Assembly (NCBI GenBank): GCA_020426505.1
Contig: JAGQPX010000030.1
Location: 1 to 64,000, forward strand
DNA: 64,000 nt
From: Planctomycetaceae bacterium
Lineage (GTDB): Bacteria; Planctomycetota; Planctomycetia; Planctomycetales; Planctomycetaceae
Direction of reading: 5' to 3'
The translations under genes were made by a program, and so were the position numbers. The notes below the pieces were generated by a model. It saw only the letters and a list, made by a program, of their open reading frames with translations, ran no database searches and was not told the DNA's origin. Numbering within the stretch: the first letter of the stretch is position 1; each line of letters opens with the position of its first letter. Of the stretch, positions 43,288-51,830 are shown in pieces.

Positions 43288-44289
43288 ATGAATCGACGTA
43301 TTCTCCACGTCCTGACGACTTTAACGGCGCTGTTAATTCCAGCAACGTCGACCCTTGCCCAGCGGGGCGGGTTCTCGGCGGACGGGTTCTTTGACCGGCT
43401 CGACGAGGACGGCAGTGGGGTCATTGAGCCGGAGGAAATCGAGAATTCCCGCATGAGGCGGTGGGTCGAACGTCTGGAGATTGACACCTCCCGGGGTATC
43501 ACGCGCGAGCAGTTCTCCAATGCGATGGACGAAGTGCGACAGCGGTACGAGCAGGAACGGGAGTCCTATCGCAGCGAAGGAGACGACGAACGTCCCGATG
43601 ACGATCGACGCAGCCGCTGGAGCCGATCTGAAGACTCAGAGCGTGACCGATCCGACCGAGGTCGAGAACGCAGAACTGAGTCACCAACACGCGGCCGGTC
43701 AACTTCGCCGACTCCCGTCGTCCAACAGCGAGTCACCATCGATCTTCAATCCGAATTCGCCGAAGGGGATCGAGACGGCGATGGACAGATCGGCATGTAT
43801 GAGTGGACCCAGTGGAAGTCGCGGTCTGCGCTCGCCGAGTTTCTGGGCATGGACCGCAACCGTGACGGTTTCCTCACCCCCCGCGAGTTGACCCGTGCTG
43901 CCGAGGCGGAGCCGGTCGATATCGCGAGTGTGTTGCCGATCGCCACGGAGGCGGCGAGCGTCGTCGCGGAGTCGCAGTCTGTTCCTTCGGCGGAGGGAGC
44001 AACTCAGTCGACGCCAGAAACGTCGGCTTCGACAAGCCGAATTGAAATCGCGAATGCTGCGGAAGTCATTGCGGCAGCAGACCCCGGACAGGTCAAACAG
44101 GCCGAACGACTCTTCGCATTACTGGATCGCGACCGGGACGGCACGGTCACCGAACTCGAATGGGCACGCAGTCAACGATTGAAGCCCAGATACGAAGCCG
44201 CCGGAGCGAATCTCACGGAGCCGATGTCGTCGGATCAATTCGTGAGTTACTACGTTCGCATCTTCGCGAGTTCGCATTCGGGTGACTGA
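43288..44289 (+). CDS. Exported EF-hand domain protein
   Basis: This 333-residue protein has a signal peptide (about 1-27, ending STLAQRGG) and at least four EF-hand calcium-binding loops: DEDGSGVIEPEE, DRDGDGQIGMYE, DRNRDGFLTPRE and DRDRDGTVTELE. A charged, Arg/Asp/Glu-rich linker (about 95-145) lies between the first and second hands. It is divergent from the secretion operon. EF-hand proteins of this sort are abundant in planctomycetes and probably act as Ca-dependent structural or binding proteins in the periplasm; no enzyme domain is present. Confidence 0.85.
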   Translation: MNRRILHVLTTLTALLIPATSTLAQRGGFSADGFFDRLDEDGSGVIEPEEIENSRMRRWVERLEIDTSRGITREQFSNAMDEVRQRYEQERESYRSEGDDERPDDDRRSRWSRSEDSERDRSDRGRERRTESPTRGRSTSPTPVVQQRVTIDLQSEFAEGDRDGDGQIGMYEWTQWKSRSALAEFLGMDRNRDGFLTPRELTRAAEAEPVDIASVLPIATEAASVVAESQSVPSAEGATQSTPETSASTSRIEIANAAEVIAAADPGQVKQAERLFALLDRDRDGTVTELEWARSQRLKPRYEAAGANLTEPMSSDQFVSYYVRIFASSHSGD

Positions 44290-44293
44290 GCGT

Positions 44294-44425
44294 GAGCCAG
44301 TTTCAATACCTGTAGACCGGGTGGCCGGGTCTGACCAACGGGAAGGCCCGGTCCCTTGATTGCAGGGCCATCCGCTTCGCTTCTGACCCTGCCACCTATC
44401 GCATGAGTTGTTTTGAAACTGGCTC
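44294..44425. repeat. Long palindromic intergenic element, copy 3 with outer stem
   Basis: It has the same core as copies 1 and 2 (GGGTGGC...TCTGACC at 44319 and GGGCCATCCGCTTCGC to CTGCCACC at 44396). In addition, a perfect 13-bp outer stem GAGCCAGTTTCAA (44294-44306) pairs with TTGAAACTGGCTC (44413-44425). The complete element is about 132 bp and suggests the true ends of the family. Confidence 0.8.
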
Positions 44426-44500
44426 GTGTAGCAGCGTTCGCCAGCAATTCTTACACTGCCGCTGTGTCTGTCTTCTTTATCAGATGACTTCGTAGCAGCG

Positions 44501-45697
44501 ATGACCGAGCGTTCTGTTCCGCCTCCGCTTTCGCAACAGGTTGACGCTGAGCTTGCGCCGCAGGATGAGTTGGAGATCCTCGGCTACACCGACATCGCCG
44601 GGCAGACCGTCAGCGAGGGTCGCGGGCGGATCTTCCCCTGTGATCAGTGCGGGGCCGACCTCAAGTTCAGTATTGGAGACCAACGGCTGAAGTGTCCGTA
44701 TTGCGGGGCGGTCAAAGAACTTGATCATCGTGACGAGGCTGAAATTCGCGAGCAGGACTTTCGTGCGATGCTCGACCGACTCGAACGGCTGCACGAGGAG
44801 GGATTCACCGAGGAGGTCGGCGAGAGTGAGGTGCAGTGCGATTCGTGCGGCGGGACGGTCGTGTTCAACGGGACATTGACCAGCAGCGAATGTCCTTATT
44901 GTGCTTCGCCCATACAGCGCGAGCGCGTGCACTCAGCCACTCAACGCATCCCGGTTGACGGCGTGCTCCCCTTCATAGTCGATCACGATCAGGCGGCAAG
45001 CCGTCTCAATGAATGGGTCAGTTCGCGATGGTTCGCACCAGACGAATTTCTCAAGCGTGGAGTTCAAGGGCGGTTCAACGGCGTCTATCTCCCCTATTGG
45101 ACCTACGACACACTGACTTACACGGCCTATCAGGGTGAACGCGGCGAGAACTACACGGTGACCGTTGGGACCGGAAAGGACCGACGGACTGAGACGCGCA
45201 CACGGTGGTACCCGGCGTCAGGAGAGTTCCAACGTTTCTTCGACGACGTGCTGGTCATCGGCTCGCAAGGACTGCCGGAGAAGTATCTCACGGAGTTAGA
45301 ACCTTGGCCGCTGACGAAGTGCATTCCGTTCACCCAACAAGTGATGGCGGGTTTTCTCGCGCGCACGTACGACGTCCCGTTGGAGGCCGGCTTTGGGGAT
45401 GCGAAGCGACGTATTGACGCGGCCATCCATACGGAGACCTGTCGACGCATCGGGGGTGACCGGCAACGGGTCGATTCGATCAAAAGCTCCTATGATGCGA
45501 TCACATTCAAGCACCTGCTGCTGCCGGTCTGGATGATGGCCTATCGATATCAGGGCAAACCATACCGCGTGTTCGTGAATGCCGGCTCCGGCGAAGTGCA
45601 GGGAGAACGCCCCTATAGCTTGTGGAAGATCGTCTTCGCCGCCCTGTGTGGAACGATTTCGGCGTTGGTCGCCGGGTTCCTCTTTTCGCAGCAGTGA
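44501..45697 (+). CDS. Zinc-ribbon domain membrane protein
   Basis: This 398-residue protein has two TFIIB-like zinc ribbons near the N-terminus (CDQCGADLKF...CPYCGAV and CDSCGGTVVF...CPYCASP). A long beta-rich part carries WVSSRWFAPDEFLKRGVQG and LPYWTYDTLTYTAYQGERG, and a single TM helix near the C-terminus (IVFAALCGTISALVAGFLF). Similar proteins are often called replication-factor-Y-like in databases, but no helicase is present. Its function is unknown, and the four CxxC pairs argue for zinc binding. The preceding gap contains the third palindromic element. Confidence 0.75.
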   Translation: MTERSVPPPLSQQVDAELAPQDELEILGYTDIAGQTVSEGRGRIFPCDQCGADLKFSIGDQRLKCPYCGAVKELDHRDEAEIREQDFRAMLDRLERLHEEGFTEEVGESEVQCDSCGGTVVFNGTLTSSECPYCASPIQRERVHSATQRIPVDGVLPFIVDHDQAASRLNEWVSSRWFAPDEFLKRGVQGRFNGVYLPYWTYDTLTYTAYQGERGENYTVTVGTGKDRRTETRTRWYPASGEFQRFFDDVLVIGSQGLPEKYLTELEPWPLTKCIPFTQQVMAGFLARTYDVPLEAGFGDAKRRIDAAIHTETCRRIGGDRQRVDSIKSSYDAITFKHLLLPVWMMAYRYQGKPYRVFVNAGSGEVQGERPYSLWKIVFAALCGTISALVAGFLFSQQ

Positions 45698-46111
45698 CGC
45701 GACCCATTCTTATGTGAGATCAGGTTTGTTGTTCCTGACTAATTCTGTGGAAGATTCGTGGCACTGATACGTTGTCCTTTCCGGAGACAACCCGGACCTG
45801 TCGGTTCGGCGGTTGCCAATCCGGAGAACTCGCCATGAACATCAGTATTCATACAAACGCTGCTGATCCGGTGGAGAGGAATCGTCCATCACGAGTCGTG
45901 CGATTGCTGTTGGCGATGACCAACTCGCGATCACAAGTCTCGGAATGTTCCGCAGACGAGTTCCCGTTTCTGAACGAACTTCGTCCCGCACGAATGAGTC
46001 AGAGAGAGTTCCGTGACTCCCAACTTATCGAGAGACGGCTGACGAGTTGAGCGGCTTGCGGTATGATCGGCAACGGAATCACCCGCTTGTCAGTTCATCG
46101 CAGGTCTTGCC
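45698..46111. other. Intergenic region with one possible small gene
   Basis: The stretch separates the zinc-ribbon gene from a Tat-exported protein. It holds a 71-codon reading frame (45835-46050, listed separately) and no obvious repeat. No other supported feature was seen. Confidence 0.4.
45835..46050 (+). CDS. Possible small basic protein
   Basis: A 71-residue frame starts at an ATG preceded by GGAGAACTCGCC, a good ribosome site. The product MNISIHTNAADPVERNRP and the rest are polar, with many Arg, and show no motif. It ends 61 bases before the next gene on the same strand. Length and start signal support it, but codon usage is only moderately typical, so it may be spurious. Confidence 0.35.
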   Translation: MNISIHTNAADPVERNRPSRVVRLLLAMTNSRSQVSECSADEFPFLNELRPARMSQREFRDSQLIERRLTS

Positions 46112-47377
46112 ATGCTCACTCGACGATCGTTTCTGGGGAGTGTCGGAGCAGCTGTTGCTGCTTCACCGTTTGTGTTTGCCGCACCGAATGAGTCACGTCG
46201 ACTCAAGATGGCAGTCGTCACCACAGAATGGCGGTATCACTCGCATGCGTGGCACATGGCTGAACGATTTCTCGCCGGCTATCCGATCAACGGGCACTGG
46301 CATCATCCGTCCATTGATGTTGTCAGTGCGTATGTCGATCAGTTCCCTGAGAACGATCTCAGCCGCGAACGGGAGGCACAGTTCGGCTTCAAGATCTATC
46401 CGACGGTCGCCGAGGCGGTGCGCAATGGAGGGGACAAACTGGCCGTCGATGCGGTGCTGTTGATCGGCGAGCATGGTGATTATCCGGACAATGAGTTTGG
46501 TCAGAAGATGTACCCCCGGTACGAGCTGTTCAAGCAGGTCGCGGACGTCTATCGGGAAGATGGACGTTCGGTCCCGGTGTTCAATGACAAGCACCTTTCG
46601 TGGAAGTGGGAGTGGGCCGAGGAGATGGTCGCGTTGTCGGAGGAGTTGAAGTTCCCGTTCCTCGCAGGCTCATCTCTGCCGATGACGTGGCGGATGCCGT
46701 CGATCGACATGCCAATGGGGGCCGACATTGAGGAGATCATGTGTGTCGCGATCGGCGGAGTCGACAGTTACGACTTCCATGCGCTGGAGGTTTTGCAATG
46801 CATGGCCGAGCGTCGCCGGGGAGGCGAGACGGGCGTCGTCTCCATGCACGCGATTCGGGGGGATGCCGTATGGGACGCGATGAAGGCAGGATCATGGGCT
46901 GACGGAGGATGGGCCCCCCAACTGTTCGAGGCGTGCCTCAGCCGAAGTCAGACGCTGCACCAAGGCGAGACGTACAGTCATCGCTACCCCACCGAAGAGC
47001 AGATGCGCGAGTGGGTCAAGGAGCCGGTGCTCTACCGCTACGAACACGCTGATGGGCTCAAAGCCAGCATGCTGATCATGAACGGCCTCGTGGGGGACTT
47101 CACCTTCGCCGCGAAGCTCAAGGGACAGAAGGATCCCCTCTCGACATTGTTCTATCTCCCGCCGAATCCGAACGTCGTGTACTCAGCCGCGTTGATGTCG
47201 AAGGCGGAAGAGATGTACCTGACCGGCAAAGCTCCGTTTCCAATCGAGCGGACGCTGCTCACCACGGGACTCGTCGCCTCCGGGATGGAGTCACTTTCAG
47301 CCGGACAGAAACTCTCGACGCCCCATCTGGACGTCAGCTATCGACCACCGGCACAGTCCCAGTTCTGGCAGACATAA
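46112..47377 (+). CDS. Tat-exported protein of unknown family (paralogue 1)
   Basis: This 421-residue protein has a twin-arginine signal (TRRSFLGSVGAAVAASPFVFA) and a soluble body with blocks shared with the protein at 56606-57889. The blocks are LIGEHGDYP, YPRYELFKQ, VPVFNDKHLS, LAGSSLP, and FHALEVLQCMAERRRGGE. The early segment KMAVVTTEWRYHSHAWHM suggests a Rossmann-like start. The Asp/His-rich conserved blocks (EHGDYP, NDKHLS) look like an active or metal site. I do not recognise an established enzyme family. It is probably a folded cofactor-bearing protein, given the Tat route. Confidence 0.75.
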   Translation: MLTRRSFLGSVGAAVAASPFVFAAPNESRRLKMAVVTTEWRYHSHAWHMAERFLAGYPINGHWHHPSIDVVSAYVDQFPENDLSREREAQFGFKIYPTVAEAVRNGGDKLAVDAVLLIGEHGDYPDNEFGQKMYPRYELFKQVADVYREDGRSVPVFNDKHLSWKWEWAEEMVALSEELKFPFLAGSSLPMTWRMPSIDMPMGADIEEIMCVAIGGVDSYDFHALEVLQCMAERRRGGETGVVSMHAIRGDAVWDAMKAGSWADGGWAPQLFEACLSRSQTLHQGETYSHRYPTEEQMREWVKEPVLYRYEHADGLKASMLIMNGLVGDFTFAAKLKGQKDPLSTLFYLPPNPNVVYSAALMSKAEEMYLTGKAPFPIERTLLTTGLVASGMESLSAGQKLSTPHLDVSYRPPAQSQFWQT

Positions 47378-47511
47378 GTCAATCGATCTTGCGTGGCATG
47401 GCGTCACGGCGTTAGCCGGGTCGCCATGTTGAGAACGCGTTGACACAGCATGCTCACCCGCCCACCGGCGTGAGAGCATCCCGCCCTCCGCCTCATGTAA
47501 CGCACAATGCC

Positions 47512-48984
47512 ATGCAACGACCAGACTGCACACCACTCGTTTTGCTTTTGTGTGTTCTGTCGACACCGATCTACTCGGATGAGCAGCAACACGACCCGAA
47601 GTTCAATGTGCTGTTTATTATTTCGGATGACCTGACGGCGAATGCGTTGTCGTGCTATGGCAACACGGTTTGTCAAACGCCCAACGTTGATGCGATCGCT
47701 GCGCGGGGGACGCGGTTCACAAGGGCCTATTGTCAGGGAACGTATTGTGGTCCGTCTCGGGCTTCGATGTTGTCTGGGTACTATCCCCATGCGACGGGCG
47801 TGTTGGGTTACAAAAGTCCCCGCCCGCAGATTGGCGATCGGGCAACATGGCCTCAGCACTTCAAGAACAATGGCTACTACACCGCACGGGTCAGCAAGAT
47901 CTACCACATGGGAGTGCCGGGCGGCATTGAGTACGGAGGAGATGGTCGTGATCATGATGGCGGCAACGGGGCGGATGACGCGGCCTCATGGACCGAACGA
48001 TTCAACAGCCCCGGCCCGGAGTGGAAGGCCGCAGGTGATGGGGAGACGCTCGAAAGTAACCCCGATGGCGCGAAGCCGGTCGTCGGAGGGAACACGTTCG
48101 TCGTGGTCGAAGCGGACGGCGACGATTTGGTGCATTCGGACGGGAAGACCGCCGTCAAGGCGGCCGAGTTGATCACTCAGCACAAGAACGAGCCGTTCTG
48201 GCTCGGCGTGGGGTTTGTGCGACCGCATGTGCCCTTCGTCGCTCCGCGACCCTACTTCAAACCGTTCCTGCCTTACTCCAGTCTCACGCTTCCGCCCAAG
48301 ATTCCGGGCGACTGGGACGACATCCCCAGTGCAGGCATCAATTACAAAACGAGTGTCAACATGCAGATGGACGTCCGTCGTCAGAAGAAGGCCCTCGGCG
48401 GCTACTACGCCTGCGTCTCCTACATGGACGCCCAGGTCGGCAAGGTGATGCAGGCCCTCAAGGATGCTGAGTTGGAAGATCGCACGATTGTGATCTTCAC
48501 CAGCGATCACGGGTATCATTTGGGCGAGCACGACTTCTGGGCGAAGGTCAGTCTCCGGGACGAGTCGGCCGGTGTGCCGTTGATCATCAGTGTTCCGGGG
48601 AAGAAACCGGCCATCTGTCGCTCACTTGTCGAACTGCTGGACCTGTACCCGACGATCTCGCATCTGTGTGGTCTTGACATTCCCGAGCGAATTCAGGGCC
48701 GCGACATCTCTCGTATGCTGGACGATCCGACGCACACGGTCCGTGAGTCTGCGTTCAGTGTCGCACCGGCGAGGAAAGGGTTCCTGCTGCGAGAGGATCG
48801 CTGGGCCTACATTCAATATGAGGAAGACGCCTCCGCTGGGATCGAACTGTTCGATACGGAAGCCGATCCGGAGCAGTACGATAACCTGGCTGACGACCCA
48901 ACTCACGCAGCGTTGGTGGAGCGATTCAAACGTCAACTTGCCGACAAACTTCGAGCCGTTCGCGACAACGATCTCACGTTGTGA
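47512..48984 (+). CDS. Exported sulfatase (iduronate-sulfatase-like)
   Basis: This protein of about 490 residues has a signal peptide (about 1-23, LVLLLCVLSTPIYSD). It is a type I sulfatase: FIISDDLTANALSCYG, and the formylglycine site CGPSRASMLSG with Cys79, which a formylglycine-generating enzyme must oxidise. Further blocks are TSDHGYHLGEHDFWAKVSLR and LLDLYPTISHLCGL. The order of blocks is closest to iduronate-2-sulfatase and choline-sulfatase-like planctomycete enzymes, which cut sulfate from glycans. The start at 47512 is preferred to an upstream TTG. No maturation enzyme is encoded nearby. Confidence 0.9.
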   Translation: MQRPDCTPLVLLLCVLSTPIYSDEQQHDPKFNVLFIISDDLTANALSCYGNTVCQTPNVDAIAARGTRFTRAYCQGTYCGPSRASMLSGYYPHATGVLGYKSPRPQIGDRATWPQHFKNNGYYTARVSKIYHMGVPGGIEYGGDGRDHDGGNGADDAASWTERFNSPGPEWKAAGDGETLESNPDGAKPVVGGNTFVVVEADGDDLVHSDGKTAVKAAELITQHKNEPFWLGVGFVRPHVPFVAPRPYFKPFLPYSSLTLPPKIPGDWDDIPSAGINYKTSVNMQMDVRRQKKALGGYYACVSYMDAQVGKVMQALKDAELEDRTIVIFTSDHGYHLGEHDFWAKVSLRDESAGVPLIISVPGKKPAICRSLVELLDLYPTISHLCGLDIPERIQGRDISRMLDDPTHTVRESAFSVAPARKGFLLREDRWAYIQYEEDASAGIELFDTEADPEQYDNLADDPTHAALVERFKRQLADKLRAVRDNDLTL

Positions 48985-49124
48985 GCGATCAGCTGGTCTT
49001 GTCGCCAGAACAACGAGACAGAATCTCGCTCTGCTGCCTGCTGAACGATGTCGACAAAGTCGGTGTGGTGGATACCTTCGCGCTGCTGGCCGAAGTCGCC
49101 GCTGAGCATTTCCCCGAAATCTGA
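48981..49124 (+). CDS. Possible 47-residue protein overlapping the sulfatase stop
   Basis: GTGA overlap places a GTG start on the sulfatase stop codon. The peptide (VSDQLVLSPEQRDRIS...) has balanced, acidic composition with a Cys pair and reads like a real protein more than a shadow. There is no database match available to confirm it. Confidence 0.25.
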   Translation: MSDQLVLSPEQRDRISLCCLLNDVDKVGVVDTFALLAEVAAEHFPEI

Positions 49125-49378
49125 TCAAGGCCGCACATGTTGAGATCAGGACGCTCCAAATGCGACGGAAAGTGCACTTCATGGAGGGGCGATTGGTCGT
49201 CCACCTCGATCGACGCAAGCAGGCATTCGGTGCGGCGGTCGCTTGCCCTAAGCGGTTGTCCTCGCTTGTGTTTGCAGACGTGACCGGATTCTCTTTGGAC
49301 CAGCGGGTTGACGATTCTGTGAATCCGCGACAATAATCAAACACTTCTCGAAGCGTCGTCGTAGTTGTATTCGTTGTG
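48985..49378. other. Intergenic region, uncertain small frames
   Basis: A 47-codon frame begins at a GTG at 48981 that overlaps the sulfatase stop and ends at 49124. A 58-codon frame lies at 49160-49336. Neither has strong support. No repeat or terminator is obvious. Confidence 0.35.
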
Positions 49379-49798
49379 ATGCGCACACTCATCTCCATAC
49401 CGCTGCTTGGCCTGCACGCACTGTGCTCCCTGTTGGGACACGGTGGATTGCATGCAGTGCAGGATCTTGGCGGCTGCCATCACCACGCCCACGCGACGCC
49501 TGTCGCTGAGGAACCCGGTTGCTCGCATCATCACTGTGGGCAATCTCATTCTCACGGCGGGGCAACTCACTCTCACCCCACGGACGAGAAGCCGGGTCAC
49601 TCGCATCACGACCCGCTGCATCATCACGACGATGAGAACTGTGTGGTCTGCCAGTGGCACGCACAGGTCAAAATCTCCATCACGGCCCCCTCTCCCGCAG
49701 TTGAGGAGTTGCCGGGCTTTGATCAGATTTCCTTCACCGACACGCTGCAAACCAACGACGTTGTGCTTGCCGTGAGATCGCGGGGCCCGCCCGCTTGA
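49379..49798 (+). CDS. Small exported His-rich metal-binding protein
   Basis: This protein of about 139 residues has a signal-like start (MRTLISIPLLGLHALCSLLG). A central region contains many His residues in HHHAHA, CSHHHCG, SHSHGGATHSH, GHSHHD and HHHDDEN, followed by a CVVCQWHAQ pair. The His clusters and CxxC suggest binding of Zn, Cu or Ni in the periplasm. The C-terminal 40 residues are free of His. Planctomycetes often have such small CVVC proteins of unknown role. No transporter is adjacent. Confidence 0.7.
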   Translation: MRTLISIPLLGLHALCSLLGHGGLHAVQDLGGCHHHAHATPVAEEPGCSHHHCGQSHSHGGATHSHPTDEKPGHSHHDPLHHHDDENCVVCQWHAQVKISITAPSPAVEELPGFDQISFTDTLQTNDVVLAVRSRGPPA

Positions 49799-49930
49799 TC
49801 CGGCCGACAGGCTGTTATTCCGGTGATCCGTCGTCGCCATCAAGTGTGATGCGACGGAGGACCGTGCTTCAGATGTGATTCCCCACCCTTGACTGCAACG
49901 GGGAGTCGTTAACGCATGAATTGTAAATCG

Positions 49931-50034
49931 CAGCATGTGCTCATGCTGGATCGTTTGATTGGCCCAGAGTTTTCTTCTGGGGCCACTCGTCGCATACCCA
50001 GATTCTTTTCCATGTTCTGTTCTTTTTTTGGCCC
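49931..50034. promoter_or_regulatory. Hairpin-rich leader upstream of the DUF1559 prepilin gene
   Basis: Three hairpins precede the gene: CAGCATG-TGCT-CATGCTG (49931-49948), GGCCCAGA...TCTGGGGCC (49961-49984), and GGCCCA-T-TGGGCC (about 50030-50042). A ribosome site GGGAG follows at 50041. They may be a 5' regulatory leader or a terminator of the upstream gene. No known riboswitch class was recognised. Confidence 0.35.
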
Positions 50035-50054
50035 ATTGGGCCGGGAGTTAACTC

Positions 50055-50963
50055 ATGAAGACTCGTCGAAGCGGTTTTACGCTCATTGAATTACTGGTGG
50101 TGATTGCGATCATCGCAATCCTGATCGCCCTGCTCTTGCCGGCCGTGCAACAGGCTCGCGAGGCAGCACGTCGCACGCAATGCCGCAACAACCTCAAGCA
50201 GATCGGACTGGCGCTCCACAATTATCACGACATCCATCAAATGTTTCCTCCGGGCTGGATCATGACGGACGGTGGAATTCCGTCAGCTCACGATGGCGTG
50301 AGCGGTGTCGGGTGGGGAGCGATGATCCTTCCCCAAATGGATCAAGGCAATGTCTGGACGCAATTGGATGCCAATGTCAGCATCGCGGACGCAGCCAATG
50401 ACGAGTTTCGTGACAATGCTCTCAGCATTTTCCGCTGCCCTTCCGATCCCCAACCCGATTCGTGGGAGATTGAAGAGGAAGGCATGCCAGGCAATGTCCT
50501 TGCTGACCTGCCGATCGCAAACTACATCGGAGTATTCGGCACTGAAGAACTCGACGGCTGCGAAAACGTGGCCGGAGTAGCTCCGGTTTTGCCGAGCGGA
50601 CAATGTGTAGGAGATGGCACTCTCTACCACAACAGTAGTACACGTATTCGCAGCATCACCGACGGTACCAGCAACACTTTCATCGTCGGCGAGCGCAAGA
50701 CCGACGTTGATCTCGGTTGGTATTCCACATGGGTCGGGGTAGTTCCGGAAGGCGAAGAGGCTTTTCAGCGTGTGCTCGGCTCGATCGACCATGTGCCGAA
50801 CCATCCCGCTGCTCACTTCGACGACTTCGGCAGCCATCACGTCGGCGGTGCCTTCTTCGTGTTTGGCGACGGCAGTGTGACCTTCATCTCCGAGAGCATC
50901 GACCAGACGGTCTATCAGGCTCTGGGCACCATCCAGGGAGGCGAAGTCACCGGACAGTTGTGA
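50055..50963 (+). CDS. DUF1559-family prepilin-like protein
   Basis: This 302-residue protein has prepilin signal [19 protein letters not shown] (Gly-Phe cleavage, Glu at +5), the segment [20 protein letters not shown] typical of planctomycetes, and [17 protein letters not shown]. The C-terminal H-x9-DG motif [14 protein letters not shown] is present. Such proteins are expanded in this phylum and probably form pseudopili or surface fibres. The signal is normal in length, unlike the T2SS GspJ in this window. It needs the same prepilin peptidase as the T2SS pseudopilins. Confidence 0.95.
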   Translation: MKTRRSGFTLIELLVVIAIIAILIALLLPAVQQAREAARRTQCRNNLKQIGLALHNYHDIHQMFPPGWIMTDGGIPSAHDGVSGVGWGAMILPQMDQGNVWTQLDANVSIADAANDEFRDNALSIFRCPSDPQPDSWEIEEEGMPGNVLADLPIANYIGVFGTEELDGCENVAGVAPVLPSGQCVGDGTLYHNSSTRIRSITDGTSNTFIVGERKTDVDLGWYSTWVGVVPEGEEAFQRVLGSIDHVPNHPAAHFDDFGSHHVGGAFFVFGDGSVTFISESIDQTVYQALGTIQGGEVTGQL

Positions 50964-50984
50964 TCAAACACAAATCGCGCTCCT

Positions 50985-51095
50985 CCCAAGCCGACGGCTT
51001 TGCCGTCGATCGATAATGGACCGGCTCGCAACCGCTGCGGATGCGATCGAGAAGGGTTACCTGTCAACGTTCGACAGCGGAGCTGTCGGCTTGGG
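50985..51095. repeat. Nested inverted repeats after the DUF1559 gene
   Basis: CCCAAGCCGAC (50985-50995) pairs perfectly with GTCGGCTTGGG (51085-51095). Inside are CGACGGC-TTT-GCCGTCG (50992-51008) and GACAGC-GGA-GCTGTC (51073-51087). This is another dyad-type intergenic element and may also help end transcription, though it has no T run. Confidence 0.6.
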
Positions 51096-51227
51096 TGAGT
51101 GTTTTTCAATGCCACTCCAATTCGGGGGAGTTGCTGTCTACCATTGAGGGTGAGTTTCGGACGAGGAGGGCAGTTCTTTTCGTCTGACTTCACCCTTTGA
51201 CGACAATATCGCTGAGTACCGGCTGAC

Positions 51228-51830
51228 ATGACGCTCAGGATGACTCACATTCGCGAGCAACTCGCAGTGCGACAACTCGAACCTGTCGTGGACTTCGACG
51301 GTGATCGCGCTGCGGTGGCGATGATCTTTCGAGAGGTCGATCACGAACCGGAGATCCTCCTCATCCGCCGTGCAGATTGCGAAGGCGACCCGTGGTCGGG
51401 ACACATCGCATTCCCCGGCGGACGGGTCGATCCGACGGACGTCTCAACTCAAGCGACCGCTGAGCGTGAGACTCTGGAGGAGATCGGACTCGACTTGCAA
51501 CAGCACGGCCAGTGCATCGCAGCACTGGAACCTGAGTTTCCGGTGAGGCGTGCGTCGCTTCGCGGCATCCAGGTGACCCCCTATGTATACACACTTGACG
51601 ACGAGCCAGAGACGTACACGCTCAACCACGAAGTCGCAGACCTGTACTGGGTCAGCATCAGGCCCATGCTCCGGCATCAGACCGTCACTCAGTTCGACTT
51701 TGAGCACGAGGGACGCGTGATGACGTTTCCCGGTTTCGACGTCAACGGCCAGACTCTCTGGGGCATGAGCTTCCGCATGCTGAACCGACTCTTCATCGCC
51801 GTCGATGCAGACTTTCGCCCGCTGATCTGA
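51228..51830 (+). CDS. Nudix hydrolase, CoA-pyrophosphatase-like (NudL)
   Basis: This 200-residue cytoplasmic protein has a Nudix box of the CoA pyrophosphatase type: HIAFPGGRVDPTDV...AERETLEEIGLDL. Upstream LIRRADCEGDPWSGH is the usual NudL segment. It probably hydrolyses CoA or a related nucleotide diphosphate to phosphopantetheine and 3',5'-ADP. Its stop codon directly abuts the stop of the convergent symporter gene with no base between. An alternative start is the ATG at 51240. Confidence 0.85.
   Translation: MTLRMTHIREQLAVRQLEPVVDFDGDRAAVAMIFREVDHEPEILLIRRADCEGDPWSGHIAFPGGRVDPTDVSTQATAERETLEEIGLDLQQHGQCIAALEPEFPVRRASLRGIQVTPYVYTLDDEPETYTLNHEVADLYWVSIRPMLRHQTVTQFDFEHEGRVMTFPGFDVNGQTLWGMSFRMLNRLFIAVDADFRPLI

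Noticed and set aside
44480-44932. 150-codon minus-strand frame
   Set aside because: It overlaps the zinc-ribbon gene antisense and has no ribosome site or motif.
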